Shown: piece after piece, positions 55,195 to 64,000 of the stretch | Layout: each line of letters starts with the position of its first letter | Numbering within the stretch: position 1 is the stretch's first letter | Assembly: GCF_032884065.1 (NCBI RefSeq) | Contig: NC_088883.1 | Span: forward strand, 28,099,355 to 28,163,354 | Origin: Artemia franciscana | Lineage: Eukaryota; Arthropoda; Branchiopoda; Anostraca; Artemiidae | DNA: 64,000 nt | Direction of reading: 5' to 3' | The notes under the pieces: model-generated | What the model was told of the DNA's origin: nothing | Database searches by the model: none | Seen by the model: only the letters and a program-made list of their open reading frames with translations | Position numbers and translations under genes: made by a program

Positions 55195-56244
55195 CCGTAG
55201 GTGACGGGGGAAAGCATCATTCGCAAGGCGTATATAAACGTGACCTTGATCAGACACCGTATTTTTCACGTGCTAGGTTCATAATGTCCCGTCTCTGCTT
55301 TGTTAAGTTTTCTTATACAAATATACCAGTGCGCACCAGCTTCGACTTAAGCTTAAAAACTTTCTGGGCCATTTCTTTCGACCTGAATTTGACTAGGACC
55401 GGAGCTATGGCATCATGACGAGTAGTAGAACTGTTTAGTTTAAATCTTCTCACTTCCACAATATCACCATCAGATACTCCAGATATTTCCATTTTATTGC
55501 GAATCACACCCCCGACTACAGACTTAAGTCACTACTTGGAGGTTGTTTGATACCGTTGAAAAGAAGACTGTCTAGCCTTAAGTCCTGATCATACATATCT
55601 AGTTTCTGCTCTGCATTCTTAACTCTCTCCTCAAGAAATATTATTTGATTTCTTACAAATTTTAGGTCGTTACTGAGGGCTAGGAATATCGGTTCAAACT
55701 CAACAATCAATGCTGAATAAACCTGACTGACGATAGTTGAACTCTGAGCTTTTATTGCATTCAAAGTGTCACTAGATAGAGACTGCCTACCAGCAGCAGT
55801 AGCCACTAGTTTTTCATCCAGCTTCTCGTCCATTATTTTAGCAAGATTTTCCACCACGCTTTGGATTTCCTGTTCTGTCGCGGAAATGCGAGTAATAATA
55901 GCCGACGATCCCGCTATAGTTTGTTGCCCAGGAATTGGAATTTGAGTTTTTAGCTTCTCTGTGCGAAGTTCTATATAAATGTTCAGTTGATGAATAAAAT
56001 CCTCAAATGCTCCCTTTACACCCTTGCGAGTAGATTTCATAGCTTCAGCCTTATTTGCCTCAAACTGCATAAGCTGTGACTCGAGAACAAACTGGGTGTC
56101 ATGTGACCCGTTGCAAAAAACCAGATACTTGAAGACTTTTGACTGTGAGTTCGCAGTCTTTAGATCCAAAACCTCAATAATTCGAACTGGCCAATCAGGG
56201 AATCCGCTGCTTAAGCCCCATAGGAAACCAGATGGGAAAGTCAA
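55195..56244 (-). pseudogene. LINE E ORF1 protein remnant
   Basis: First piece 56244-55516 (242 codons): a long helical region from about residue 55, with likely coiled coil (ATEQEIQSVVENLAKIMDEK, then FVRNQIIFLEERVKNAEQKL). It shifts frame near 55510 and continues as IRNKMEISGVSDGDIVEVRR, APVLVKFRSKEMAQKVF, TGIFV..NLTKQRRDIMNLA, and after another shift DQGHVYIRLANDAFPRHLRS. Coiled coil plus this C-terminal nucleic-acid-binding fold is typical of CR1/jockey ORF1 (baculovirus-FP-like domain), an RNA chaperone in the retrotransposition particle. The first ~12 codons overlap the hAT target copy, so the true start is uncertain. Confidence 0.72.
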
Positions 56245-56260
56245 ATAGATGCTCTCGTAT

Positions 56261-56761
56261 CAAACAGTTCGTGGTAACGAACTGTAGTAAGGAGCGACCC
56301 GGCTCAATAGTTAGCCAAAAAAACAAATATGCAAATTTCGTTTTAATTGTTCATTTGCGGAGAGCCAAAATCAAAACATGCATTGATTCAAAAACGTTCA
56401 TAAATTAAATAAAAAAAACAAGTTTTTTTAACGGAAAGTAAGGAGCGGCATTAAAACTTAAAACGAACAGAAATTAAAGTTTCTTACTGTTTTAAAAAGT
56501 AGAGTTAAGTGAAAGAGTCAAACTTTAGCGTAAAGAGCGGGGTGTTGATGAGAAAGCAGCCCCTTTCATATACGAAGTAATTTTCTAACTTTACTTTTTT
56601 TAAAAGTAGAGTTAAGAGAAAGAATCAAACTTTAGCATAAAGAGCGGGGCATTGATGAGGAAGCAGCCCCTTTCATATACGAAGTAATTTCTGTTCGTTT
56701 TAAGTTTTAATGCCGCTCCTTACTTTCCGTTACAAAAAAAAACATTTTTATTGTATTTAAT
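56261..56761 (+). repeat. R1 repeat, internally deleted (copy k)
   Basis: Terminal hairpin to GGCTCAATAG, then a jump straight into the right half (TTAGCCAAAAA, about 56309), so ~1 kb is missing. The giant hairpin region is partly duplicated (two AACTTTAGC(G/A)TAAAGAGCGG blocks, at about 56519 and 56629), and the end is TTGTATTTAA|T. It interrupts a duplicated piece of the hAT transposase: joining the flanks gives GCTCTCGTA|TCTC, as in the uninterrupted hAT sequence at 56822-56835. Confidence 0.85.
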
Positions 56762-56779
56762 CTCGTATAAGCCCGTAAC

Positions 56780-57863
56780 GCTTAAGCCCCTTAGGAAACC
56801 AGGTGGGAAAGTTGAATAGATGCTCTCGTATCTCTTCGATATCAACTGGGTGATGTTCATAACGCTTTAATGGACATTTATGAAGATCGCTCTTTATGTG
56901 GGTCAACAGGTAACAACTCGCGAGTGCAAGCTTTACATCTAGCAAAAAAAAACACTGAAAAATACAGTTTTGTTGTAAGTGTAGTTTTATTGCACAGTAT
57001 ACTTTTTGAAATCAACATTAGAGGTTGTCAATCAACATAATCAACAATCAACATAAGAGGTAAGCAGTCACAATCCAAACAATTTGATTGGCTGCTGCCA
57101 AAGATCCAATAAGCAAAACTAAATTGTACTTACAAACGTTACGTTGTGACGATGGCTTCGGAAGTATTCTAGTTGGCGCCAGAGGAGTGGCAGAGCTAAA
57201 TATTCAACCAAAATTTGAAACAGAGACTCTGCCAACTCGGTTGAAAAAGACGAAAAAACAGTTTGAACACTAAATGGATGATGAACTTTTGGTATTCACT
57301 CAAGAACATTTCAAAGTCAATTTCCATTTCGCTACTCTTGATTCTACAATTTCTTCTCTGATGAAAGATTTCAACAATTGGAAGAGGTTACTTCTATATT
57401 TGGGTTTCGCTTCAACATATCCAAGGTAAATGCCGCAACAACAAAGTCCCTGATGGACGACTCTATGAACTTACAACATTTCCTCTTAAACAGTGAGGCT
57501 AACGATATTAAAGGCCACGTACCTTGGCAATGAAGTTCAAGCCATTGCTCGGATAATGCTCAAGAATGCGAATTCAGAAGTTTCCCTTAACTTCTTCATA
57601 TACAATTACCTTAAAGATTGTGCCCCAAATTTGTCCGTGGCTATACGGGTTTTGCTGACTGCCTGAGTCTGTTGCTAGTGGTGAGCATAGTTTTCCAAGT
57701 CAAAATTAATAAATCTTATATTCGATCCACCATGACACAAGAAAGGCTTCAAGAACTGGCCACTCTAACAGTTGAACAAGATTTGGCAAAAAACATCAAC
57801 TTGAACGAACTGGTGACTTCGTTGACAAACATGAAGTTAAGAAAAATTGAATGTAAAATGTAG
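56780..57863 (+). pseudogene. hAT transposase, C-terminal part (split gene, part 2)
   Basis: Repeats the last 28+ bp of part 1, then reads on: DALVSLRYQLGDVHNALMDI, YEDRSLCGSTGNNSRVQALH, VVLLHSILFEINI, SKQLQSKQFD, RLKKTKKQFEH, NFHFATLDSTISSLMKDFNN, EVSLNFFIYNYLKDCAPNLS and, at 57720-57863, KSYIRSTMTQERLQELATLT, VEQDLAKNINLNELV with a stop at 57861. The last part is the hAT C-terminal dimerisation domain. Several stops and shifts interrupt it. A small tandem duplication (CAATCAACATAA) lies at about 57030-57055. Confidence 0.85.
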
Positions 57864-58293
57864 ACCTTCTCTCTGTTAACTTTTCCCTATAATCTATGTA
57901 AACTTTTCGAATTAAAGTTATTTCTTCTGCAAAATTATCGGTTTTATTTGTTAAGTTTCTCTTATATACCTAATTAGATAAATGCTCTGACACTAAGGGT
58001 TTCGGGTATAGCTCTCTATCGTAAATATGATTATACTAGAAGCCACACGGGTTAGATGTTCCTAGTTAAGTATTATTAATATTGTTTGTATTTGTGTATT
58101 TAATTTGTGATTGTGTTTGCAAATAAATCTTATATTCTCGTTAAGTGAAAAAAAAAAAAATGCATAAGAAGTGGTGATTTTGGGTAAGGGGTTCAATTGA
58201 GGAGGAAAATGGAAACAAAAAATCCAATTGTGGGGAGAGGAGGCGCAAAAATATATATAGCCTAAGGCGGCAGAATAGGTGGCGTGGGCCCTG
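57864..58293 (+). other. Possible hAT 3' non-coding end
   Basis: Downstream of the transposase stop the sequence is AT-rich non-coding and ends at GGTGGCGTGGGCCCTG (58278-58293), which as an inverted terminus would read CAGGGCCCACGCC, a plausible hAT right terminal repeat. No matching left terminus was found upstream of 51090, so the assignment rests on position and the CAGGG rule only. Confidence 0.4.
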
Positions 58294-58629
58294 ACAATAA
58301 TATGCAATTTGTAGAATAATATATACAAGTACTACATCAATGGAAAATAATGGAATGCCGTGTCTTAATCTTCGTTATTTGAACAAATTGTTGTTAACAT
58401 AACAGTTCTGCTTGTTTGCACAGAATTGTTTTCTAAAGGTTTTAGCTTCTTTTTAAAACTAAAATTTTCAAACTGTTTTCTTTTTTCACTTTCACATAAT
58501 GAATTTCACTTCTAATTTAATTTTTTTTTTCATTTCAACCTGTCTTATCTCCGCTTTATCAAACTTGTCTCTGTTAAAATTCACCCCTTCCCCAAACTTT
58601 CCCTCTCTTTATTCTAAAGTTTCAAGCAG
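58294..58629. other. Likely intron sequence before terminal exon
   Basis: AT-rich, no gene. The last ~100 bp are pyrimidine-rich (CCCTTCCCCAAACTTTCCCT, then CTCTTTATTC), as expected upstream of a splice acceptor at 58628-58629. Confidence 0.45.
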
Positions 58630-58778
58630 ATATGCAAAAAGATCCAAAGCTGACAGTAGCAGAATTCGACAATATTACAGAGGCTGCCGATAAATTCAGG
58701 GATAGTGGAAGCACTGGTATTTTCAGACAAAATCCGCCAACAATTTTCGCTAGGAATGAAAACTGCCAAGTAGCATAG
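58630..58778 (+). CDS. Terminal coding exon, product unknown
   Basis: After a pyrimidine-rich tract and CAAGCAG (58629), an open frame of 49 codons runs to TAG at 58776-58778. It reads (x)MQKDPKLTVAEFDNITEA..., then DKFRDSGSTGIFRQNPPTIF and a C-terminal NENCQVA. Composition is normal globular or helical protein, with none of the Phe/Lys bias of random frames here. The exon would be entered in phase 1 (two bases of a codon precede ATG at 58632); alternatively this ATG starts a very small protein. AATAAA follows 66 bp after the stop. The protein is not recognised. Confidence 0.55.
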
Positions 58779-58843
58779 CTACCATGCTACCCCACTTTTT
58801 GTATGCTGGATTTCAAGGCACTGTAGATAGTAACTATATTCTT

Positions 58844-58849
58844 AATAAA
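58844..58849 (+). other. Polyadenylation signal AATAAA
   Basis: Canonical hexamer in CTTAATAAACC, 66 bp after the stop of the exon ending at 58778, followed within 40 bp by AT- and GT-rich sequence (TTTTCTGTGTGGG). It makes that exon the likely last exon of a gene on the plus strand. Confidence 0.5.
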
Positions 58850-59399
58850 CCATAGTTTCTACTTACCATACAATTTTCTGTGTGGGTTAGAGGGGGTCAA
58901 ACTCTTCAATGTATAAATAGTTTGTTCTAGTTTAAAGACGTAAAGGACATTTCTTATAAAAACACTAGTTTTTTGAAATTTAATAAACAGAAGTGATCTC
59001 TTGCGTATTGTCAATACGCAAAAGTCCTCTTGCGTATTGCGTCTATGCGCCCTGGCTCTATGCGTATTGTTTCCTCAATAAGGGGCTGGGTATATTAGGA
59101 TATGCATTTCCCAACCTTTTACCCTTCTTGCTTTGCTGCATAAAATGACAGAAAGTGGTACTTTGTTGTTGCATGGTCTCTTTTATTACTTAACTAGGAA
59201 TTAGGCATTACTGTTTCCGTTCCAATGAGTCTTCTCCCAGTATGGTAAATCCACAATTTTGACGCGGTCATCACTTAAAATAAACCTAAAAAAAAACTTT
59301 AAAAAAGGAGAGACGTATCTCTGCAACTCATTCAAAAATATGATTTACCTCGATGTTCCTGACATCCCTTAATGAGGACTTCACCTTAATACCTTTTAG
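58850..59399. other. Unassigned sequence with a GTATTG microrepeat
   Basis: At about 58996-59075, TTGCGTATTG(T/C) and TATGCG motifs recur five to six times (CTCTTGCGTATTG, TATGCGTATTG), a small degenerate direct repeat. No gene seen. Confidence 0.45.
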
Positions 59400-60236
59400 T
59401 TCATTATTTGTAATAGTTGCAGTTGTAGCATTCGTTGCAGTATGCACCTAGCGCATTTTGTTTTCTTTTTTTTCACATACCCCTCAACATACACTGCAAG
59501 ATTCAACTTAAAACTCTAAGCTGTTCTTGGAATATTACTGATTCGTCTATTTGATAACCTGCATGTGAACAGTTTGTTTTAATTTAGATCAACATGCTAT
59601 CAACAGTCCGTGAAATTCTCTTTTTAATATCCTTAGCTTTAGTAAAAGTAGCAGTAGCATGCAAACATTCCCTTTGGGTCTTTTCGACCCCCCATAACAT
59701 GCCTTGTAAGTTTCAATTTAATGTTTCAATATGTTCTAAGATATTGGTGGCATCCCTTTTGTCAACCTGCATGCGCATAATGTGTTTTGATTTAATTCAA
59801 ATTCTTCCTCAATATTCCCTATTATTTTCACCTTCTTACGGTTAGCCTCCAGTAATAATAGTCGTCGCAGTAGTAGTATGCACATATTGTCTTTTAGTCA
59901 GATGACCCTTATTATGCCCTAAAAATTTTGACTAATTGTTCTAAGCTCTTCCTAAGATCTTGCTGATGTATCGTCTTGACAACCTGCTTGTACATAGTGT
60001 GTTTTGATTTAGTTCAGTTTCTCTTAGTAGCTGTCCGATTAGAAGTTGTAGTTTAGTGGTAGTGGTAATAATAGTAGCAGTAGCGTTCACATATTGTATT
60101 TTAGTCAATTGATTATCCCTCTCATCATTCCCTCAAAGTTATGACAGTTCACTTCGTTCTATACTTAGATAGTCAATTGATTATCACTCTCATCATTCCC
60201 TCAAAGTTATGACTGTTCACTTCGTTCTATACTTAG
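59400..60236. repeat. Degenerate tandem array, ~200-bp units
   Basis: Blocks recur at ~200-bp intervals: AACCTGCATGTGAACAGTTTG (about 59562), AACCTGCATGCGCATAATGTG (59768), AACCTGCTTGTACATAGTGTG (59980). Each is followed by TTTTGATTTA.TTCA and preceded by GTAG(C/T)AGTAG-type triplet runs. At 60101-60168 and 60169-60236 a 68-bp unit (AGTCAATTGATTATC..TCTATACTTAGAT) is directly duplicated with two differences. A further unit follows the R1 copies at about 62775-62838. Confidence 0.75.
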
Positions 60237-61675
60237 ATTAAATAAAATAAAAAAACTAGTTTTTCTAACTGAAACCAAGGAGCGACATTAAAACTTAAAA
60301 CGAACAGAAATTACTCCGTATATGAAATGGGTTGTCCCCTCCATAATCCCCCGCTCTTTACGCTAAAGTTTTTAATTGTTTTAAAAAATAGAATTGTGGC
60401 AAAGAGTCAAACTTTAGCGTAAAGAGCGAGGGATTACGGTGGGGACAACCCATTTCATATACGGAGTAATTTCTGTTCGTTTTAAGTTTCGTTGTCGCTC
60501 CTTACTTTCAGTTAAAAAAAAAACTAGTTTTTTTATATTTAATTTCTGAACGTTTTTGAATTAATGCATGTTTGATTTTGGCTCTCCGCACATAAATTAT
60601 TAAAATGAAATTTGCATATTAATTCTTTTTTTGGCTAAATGGCTATCTCTTAGTTTTGATCAGACGATTTTGAGAAATAAGAAGTGGGGAAGGAGGCCTA
60701 GCTGCCCTCCAATTTTTTGGCTACTTAAAAAGGCAACTAGAACTTTTAATTTTTAACGAACGTTTTTGTTAGTAAAAAATATACGTAACTTAAGAATTAA
60801 CTTACGTAACAAACTTTTATATTCTTATATTTTTATTATGTATATGAGGAGGTTTGTCCCCTCGTCAACACCTCGCTCTTTACACTAAATTTTAAGTTTT
60901 GTCCCAATTCTTTAAGAATGACCCCTGAATCAGAAAGGCAATAGAATAAATAGTTGAAATTACTAAAAATATTTTAGCATAAATAGCGACATATTTATCT
61001 ACTCCTAAATACCTCGCTCTATGTGCTAAATTATTTTTAGAACCCCTCATATGCGTAATAATATCTGTTCGTTTTAAGTTTTTATGTTACTCCTTACTTT
61101 CAATTGAAAGACTTTTTCATGTTTATTTTTCTATTATTTTTTTTATAGTAATGCAAGAAAATCCTGCGCCCTTTTCATTGAATTTCTCTTCCCCCATGAC
61201 ATATTTCTCTAAGGAAAGATCCTCCCACATAGCCCCCTCCCCTCAACCCCACCCTCAAACCAAAAAATCCCCCTGAAAACGTATGTACACTTCCCAATAA
61301 CCATTACTGTACGTAAACAATGGTCAAAGTTTGTAATTTGCAGCCCCCCCAGGGACTGTGGAGGTGTAAGTCATCCCCAAAGACATAGTTTTATGATTTT
61401 CGATTATGTGGTAGAAAATGGCTATCTCAAAATTTTGATCCGTCAACTTTGGGGAAAAATGAGCGTGGGAGAGGGCCTAGGTGCCCTCCAATTTTTTTGT
61501 CACTTAAAAGGGCACTAGAACTTTTCATTTCCGTTAGAATGAGCCCTCTTACGGCATTCTAGGACCACTTAGTCGATACGATGACCCCTGGGGAAAAGTA
61601 AAAAAAAAAACAAATAAACACGCACCCGTGATCTCTCTGATACACTGAATGCGATGGTGTGATTTTCGTTAAGAT
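60237..61675 (-). repeat. R1 repeat, long copy (copy l), inserted in the tandem array
   Basis: Begins at its TTAAAT end. Giant hairpin arms at about 60252-60368 and 60411-60526 (GGGTTGTCCCCTCC type). Then follow the TTTACACTAAAT and CCTCGCTCT blocks, CATAGCCCCCTCCCCTCAAC and the poly-A near 61601. It ends prematurely at the GATTTTCGTTAAG block, where copy m starts. An internal deletion removes the GATAGGAGCTTGAAA segment. Confidence 0.88.
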
Positions 61676-62757
61676 TAAATTAAAAAAAACTAATTTTTTT
61701 AGCTGAGAGTAAGGAGCGACATTAAAACTTAAAACGAACAGAAATTACTCCGTATATGAAATGAGTTGTCCCCTCCGCAATCCCTTGCTCTTTACGCTAA
61801 AACTTTTAATTGTTTTAAAAAGTAGAATTGTGGCAAAGAGTCAAACTTTAGCGTAAAGAGCGAGGGATTGCGGAGGGGACAACTCATTTCATATACGGAG
61901 TAATTTCTGTTCGTTTTAAGTTTTAATGTCGCTCCCTACTTTCAGCTAAAAAAATTAGTTTTTTTTTATTTAATTTCTGAACGTTTTTGAATTAATGCAT
62001 GTTTGGTTTTGGCTCTCCGCACATAAATTATTAAAATGAAATTTGTATATTAATTCTTTTTTGGCTAAATGGCTTTCTCTTAGTTTTGATCAGACGATTT
62101 TTAAAAATAAGGGGTGGAGAAGGAGGCCTAGTTGCCCTCCAATTTTTCGGTTACTTAAAAAGGCAACTAGAACTTTTAATTTTTAACGAACGTTTTTATT
62201 AGTAAAAAATACACGTAACTTAAGAATTAACTTACGTAACAAACTTTCATAACCTTATATTTTTATGGTGTGTACGAGGGGGTTTGTACCCTCGTTAATA
62301 CCTCGCTCTTCACACTAAATCGTAAGTTTTGTCCCAATTCTTTAAGAATGACCCCTGAATCAGAAAGGCCGTAGAATAAATAGTTGAAATTACTAAAAAT
62401 ACTTTAGCATAAAGAGCAAGGTATTTATCTCCTCCTAAATACCTCGCTCTTTATGCTAAAGTATTTTTAGAATCCCTCATATGCGTAATAATCTCTGTTC
62501 GTTTTAAGTTTCAATGCTACTTCTTCCTTTCATTTGAAAAAACGTTTTCATGTTTATTTTTCATTGTTTTCTTATAGTAATGCTAGAGAATCCTGCGCCC
62601 TTGTCATTGAATTTGATGAAACTTATATAATTAAAATCAGCATAAAAATCCGATTCTGTTGATGTATCTCTTAGCATCAAAAGTCCGTTTTTAGAGTTCC
62701 GTTTACTATTGAGCCGGGTCGCTCCTTACTACAGCTCGTTACCACGAACTGTTTGAT
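61676..62757 (-). repeat. R1 repeat (copy m), abutting copy l
   Basis: Starts TTAAATTAAAAAAAACTAAT, with a giant hairpin (arms about 61684-61803 and 61847-61960) nearly identical to that of copy l. It runs to CTGCGCCCTTGTCATTGAAT, then jumps by deletion of ~0.8 kb to GATGAAACTTATATAATTAA and the terminal hairpin with TTTGA|T. Copy m appears to have inserted in copy l or replaced its outer end by recombination; only one terminal hairpin is present for the pair. Confidence 0.87.
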
Positions 62758-64000
62758 AGTTAATTAAATTAGTCAATTGGATATCCCTCCCATTTATCCC
62801 TCGAAGTTATGACTGCTCACTTCGTTCTTTACTCCAATAAATTTTTTTCTGAAACTCGGTTACGTGATACTAAATGAGGCTTTTGGGAGAGGGATAGCTC
62901 AAGACGGAATAGAGCCGTTCTGTTAAGGGTTCGGAGAATTTTAGTAAATTGTTTTTCTGCTCTTTTACAATTTTAATATTGTATTTAAAAATACAATAGT
63001 TTGACGTCATTGTCTAGCTGAGATTTGCCTCCATCAAATCTGGAATTGCATTTGGTGTGATTTGATGTACTTCGTTTTTAAGATTGACAATTCATTTAAA
63101 ATTGTTGAAATCAATTTTCTAATTTTTTATAGAAGATTATAACCTTCCTGAGCAGTAAAATCATGGTTCTGACTTGGTGAATCGGTGGATCTGAAATTTA
63201 TGAGCCTAATATAATTGGTTTTTATTTTGTATTGGTTTTTTAGTATTGGTTTTCATTTTGGCTTATTAGCAGTAGCCTTGTCATATAATTGTTGGTTTCA
63301 GTGGGAAGTTATGTCTTTAAGGCTGTTTTTCATTTGGCAGTTTCCTCTTAACTTGTTTCATCTTTTCATCTTTTGACCTCTTTTGGAGTTTTCATCTTTT
63401 GGAAGGGCTGATTGGGGGAACACTCAAGACAGGAGAATATAAACATTTGGTTTAAGGTTTTCAAACACGTAGATATAAATGGGCCGCTCTGTATACAAAA
63501 AAACATAATAGTGATAAACAGGCTAAAATTAGATCCTCTCGGGTTTTAATATGAGAATGTGAAAATCTCGGATAAAAGTTCAGTCAATGTTGATCGCAAT
63601 AGGGATCTTTCTATCCCCACTTTGTGCCAATTTGTAGTGTTTTCAAGATCTTTTTAAATTTCTTTAAATTTGTTTTGCTGTGTTTATTAACATTCACAAA
63701 ATTAATAATCATATAAAATAGAAAATAAAATATAAAATTAATAATCACCATTCCTGCCAATCAGCAGTCATCTATGTTCAAAATAGTCACGTGCTGAGTC
63801 ATCAGTCAGACTGAAATGCTAAAGTTCTGACGCGACAGTTTTTTTTCCTTTTTTTTCAGATTGTGGCTTAAGCTTTTCTGTTTCTATTGGTTGTGGTTTG
63901 CCCTTTAATGGGTAGCAGCTTTTGGTTCAACAATTATAAAGAAACCTAAACACAACTTATCATAATTTGCCACTATTCTTTCAATATTGTTTAATCTTTT
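62758..64000. other. Array remnant followed by unassigned AT-rich sequence
   Basis: 62775-62838 is one more unit of the tandem array (AGTCAATTGGATATCCCTCC). Beyond it no gene is recognised. TTTTTTTTCCTTTTTTTTCAG at 63839-63859 is an acceptor-like tract, but the frames after it close within 15-20 codons. Confidence 0.4.

Larger units (their letters stand above)
51479..56208 (-). mobile_element. LINE E, nearly full-length CR1/jockey-like retrotransposon
   Basis: A ~4.7-kb minus-strand element inserted in the hAT gene: ORF1 (about 56244-55195), ORF2 with endonuclease, RT and tail (54781-51786), and a ~300-bp 3' untranslated region to 51479. It is flanked by GCTTAAGCCCCTTAGGAAAC-type copies of the target, 28 bp at 51451-51478 and 56209-56236 with two mismatches, i.e. 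a target duplication. It is interrupted in the endonuclease by a 100-bp Penelope tail (54131-54232). ORFs are broken by a modest number of shifts, so it is of intermediate age. Confidence 0.88.

Noticed and set aside
3276..62757. R1 as a terminal-inverted-repeat DNA transposon because of GTAAGGAGCGAC/GTCGCTCCTTAC
   Set aside because: The inverted block is subterminal, the true ends differ (TCAAACAG and TTTAA), and three empty-site comparisons show no target duplication.

Overview
This window is eukaryotic, AT-rich and almost entirely made of repeats. It has no bacterial gene layout. It holds several classes of animal retroelement (non-LTR elements of at least four lineages, a Penelope-like element, a retroviral-type integrase fragment), hAT DNA transposons, fold-back elements, tandem arrays, and only a few short exon-like pieces with GT/AG borders. 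An arthropod is likely. The repeat vocabulary (the CAGTTCG..ACGAACTG hairpin family and the GGTCTGTC-headed tandem family) reminds me of a branchiopod crustacean such as Artemia, but that is memory, not proof.

Layout. 1-7.5 kb: copies of the main repeat family (called R1 here), a candidate minus-strand exon (2815-2935), a tRNA-headed SINE-like unit (about 5180-5480) and a perfect-looking palindrome (5961-6105). 7.5-9.5 kb: a tandem-array element (called S here). 9.5-16.4 kb: three non-LTR pseudogenes; LINE B (minus) sits inside LINE A (plus), and LINE C follows directly. 16.45-16.87 kb: an integrase fragment. 17-19.2 kb: a second S array, inverted. 19.9-22.8 kb: a composite R1 block. 24.5-25.7 kb: LINE D. 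26.3-34.3 kb: mostly unique sequence with one candidate exon (28711-28794) and a decayed coding stretch faintly like a Polinton-type polymerase N-terminus. 34.3-37.1 kb: the composite R1 block again, inverted. 38.0-44.2 kb: a fold-back family (called D here), whose last member is broken by a rearranged Penelope-like element and then by an R1 copy. 46.4-48.0 kb: R1 with an internal 454-bp tandem duplication. 48.2-48.8 kb: a LINE A-type fragment. 50.0-50.4 kb: a small hAT-type MITE. 51.1-57.9 kb: a hAT transposase pseudogene split by a nearly full-length CR1/jockey-like LINE E (minus) and an R1 copy. 58.6-58.9 kb: a terminal exon with stop codon and AATAAA. 59.4-62.8 kb: a roughly 200-bp tandem array invaded by two abutting R1 copies. 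The rest is unassigned.

The layers can be ordered in time. LINE A is older than LINE B. The hAT gene is older than LINE E, which is older than the Penelope tail piece inside it. The D element is older than both its Penelope and R1 insertions. Three R1 copies can be compared with paralogous empty sites (hAT, D, tandem array), and each looks like precise insertion between A and T with no target duplication. That is the Helitron signature, so R1 is best read as a non-autonomous Helitron/Helentron-like element carrying very large internal hairpins. The Penelope end carries a hammerhead-ribozyme-like core, and a second copy in the window supports its stem II.
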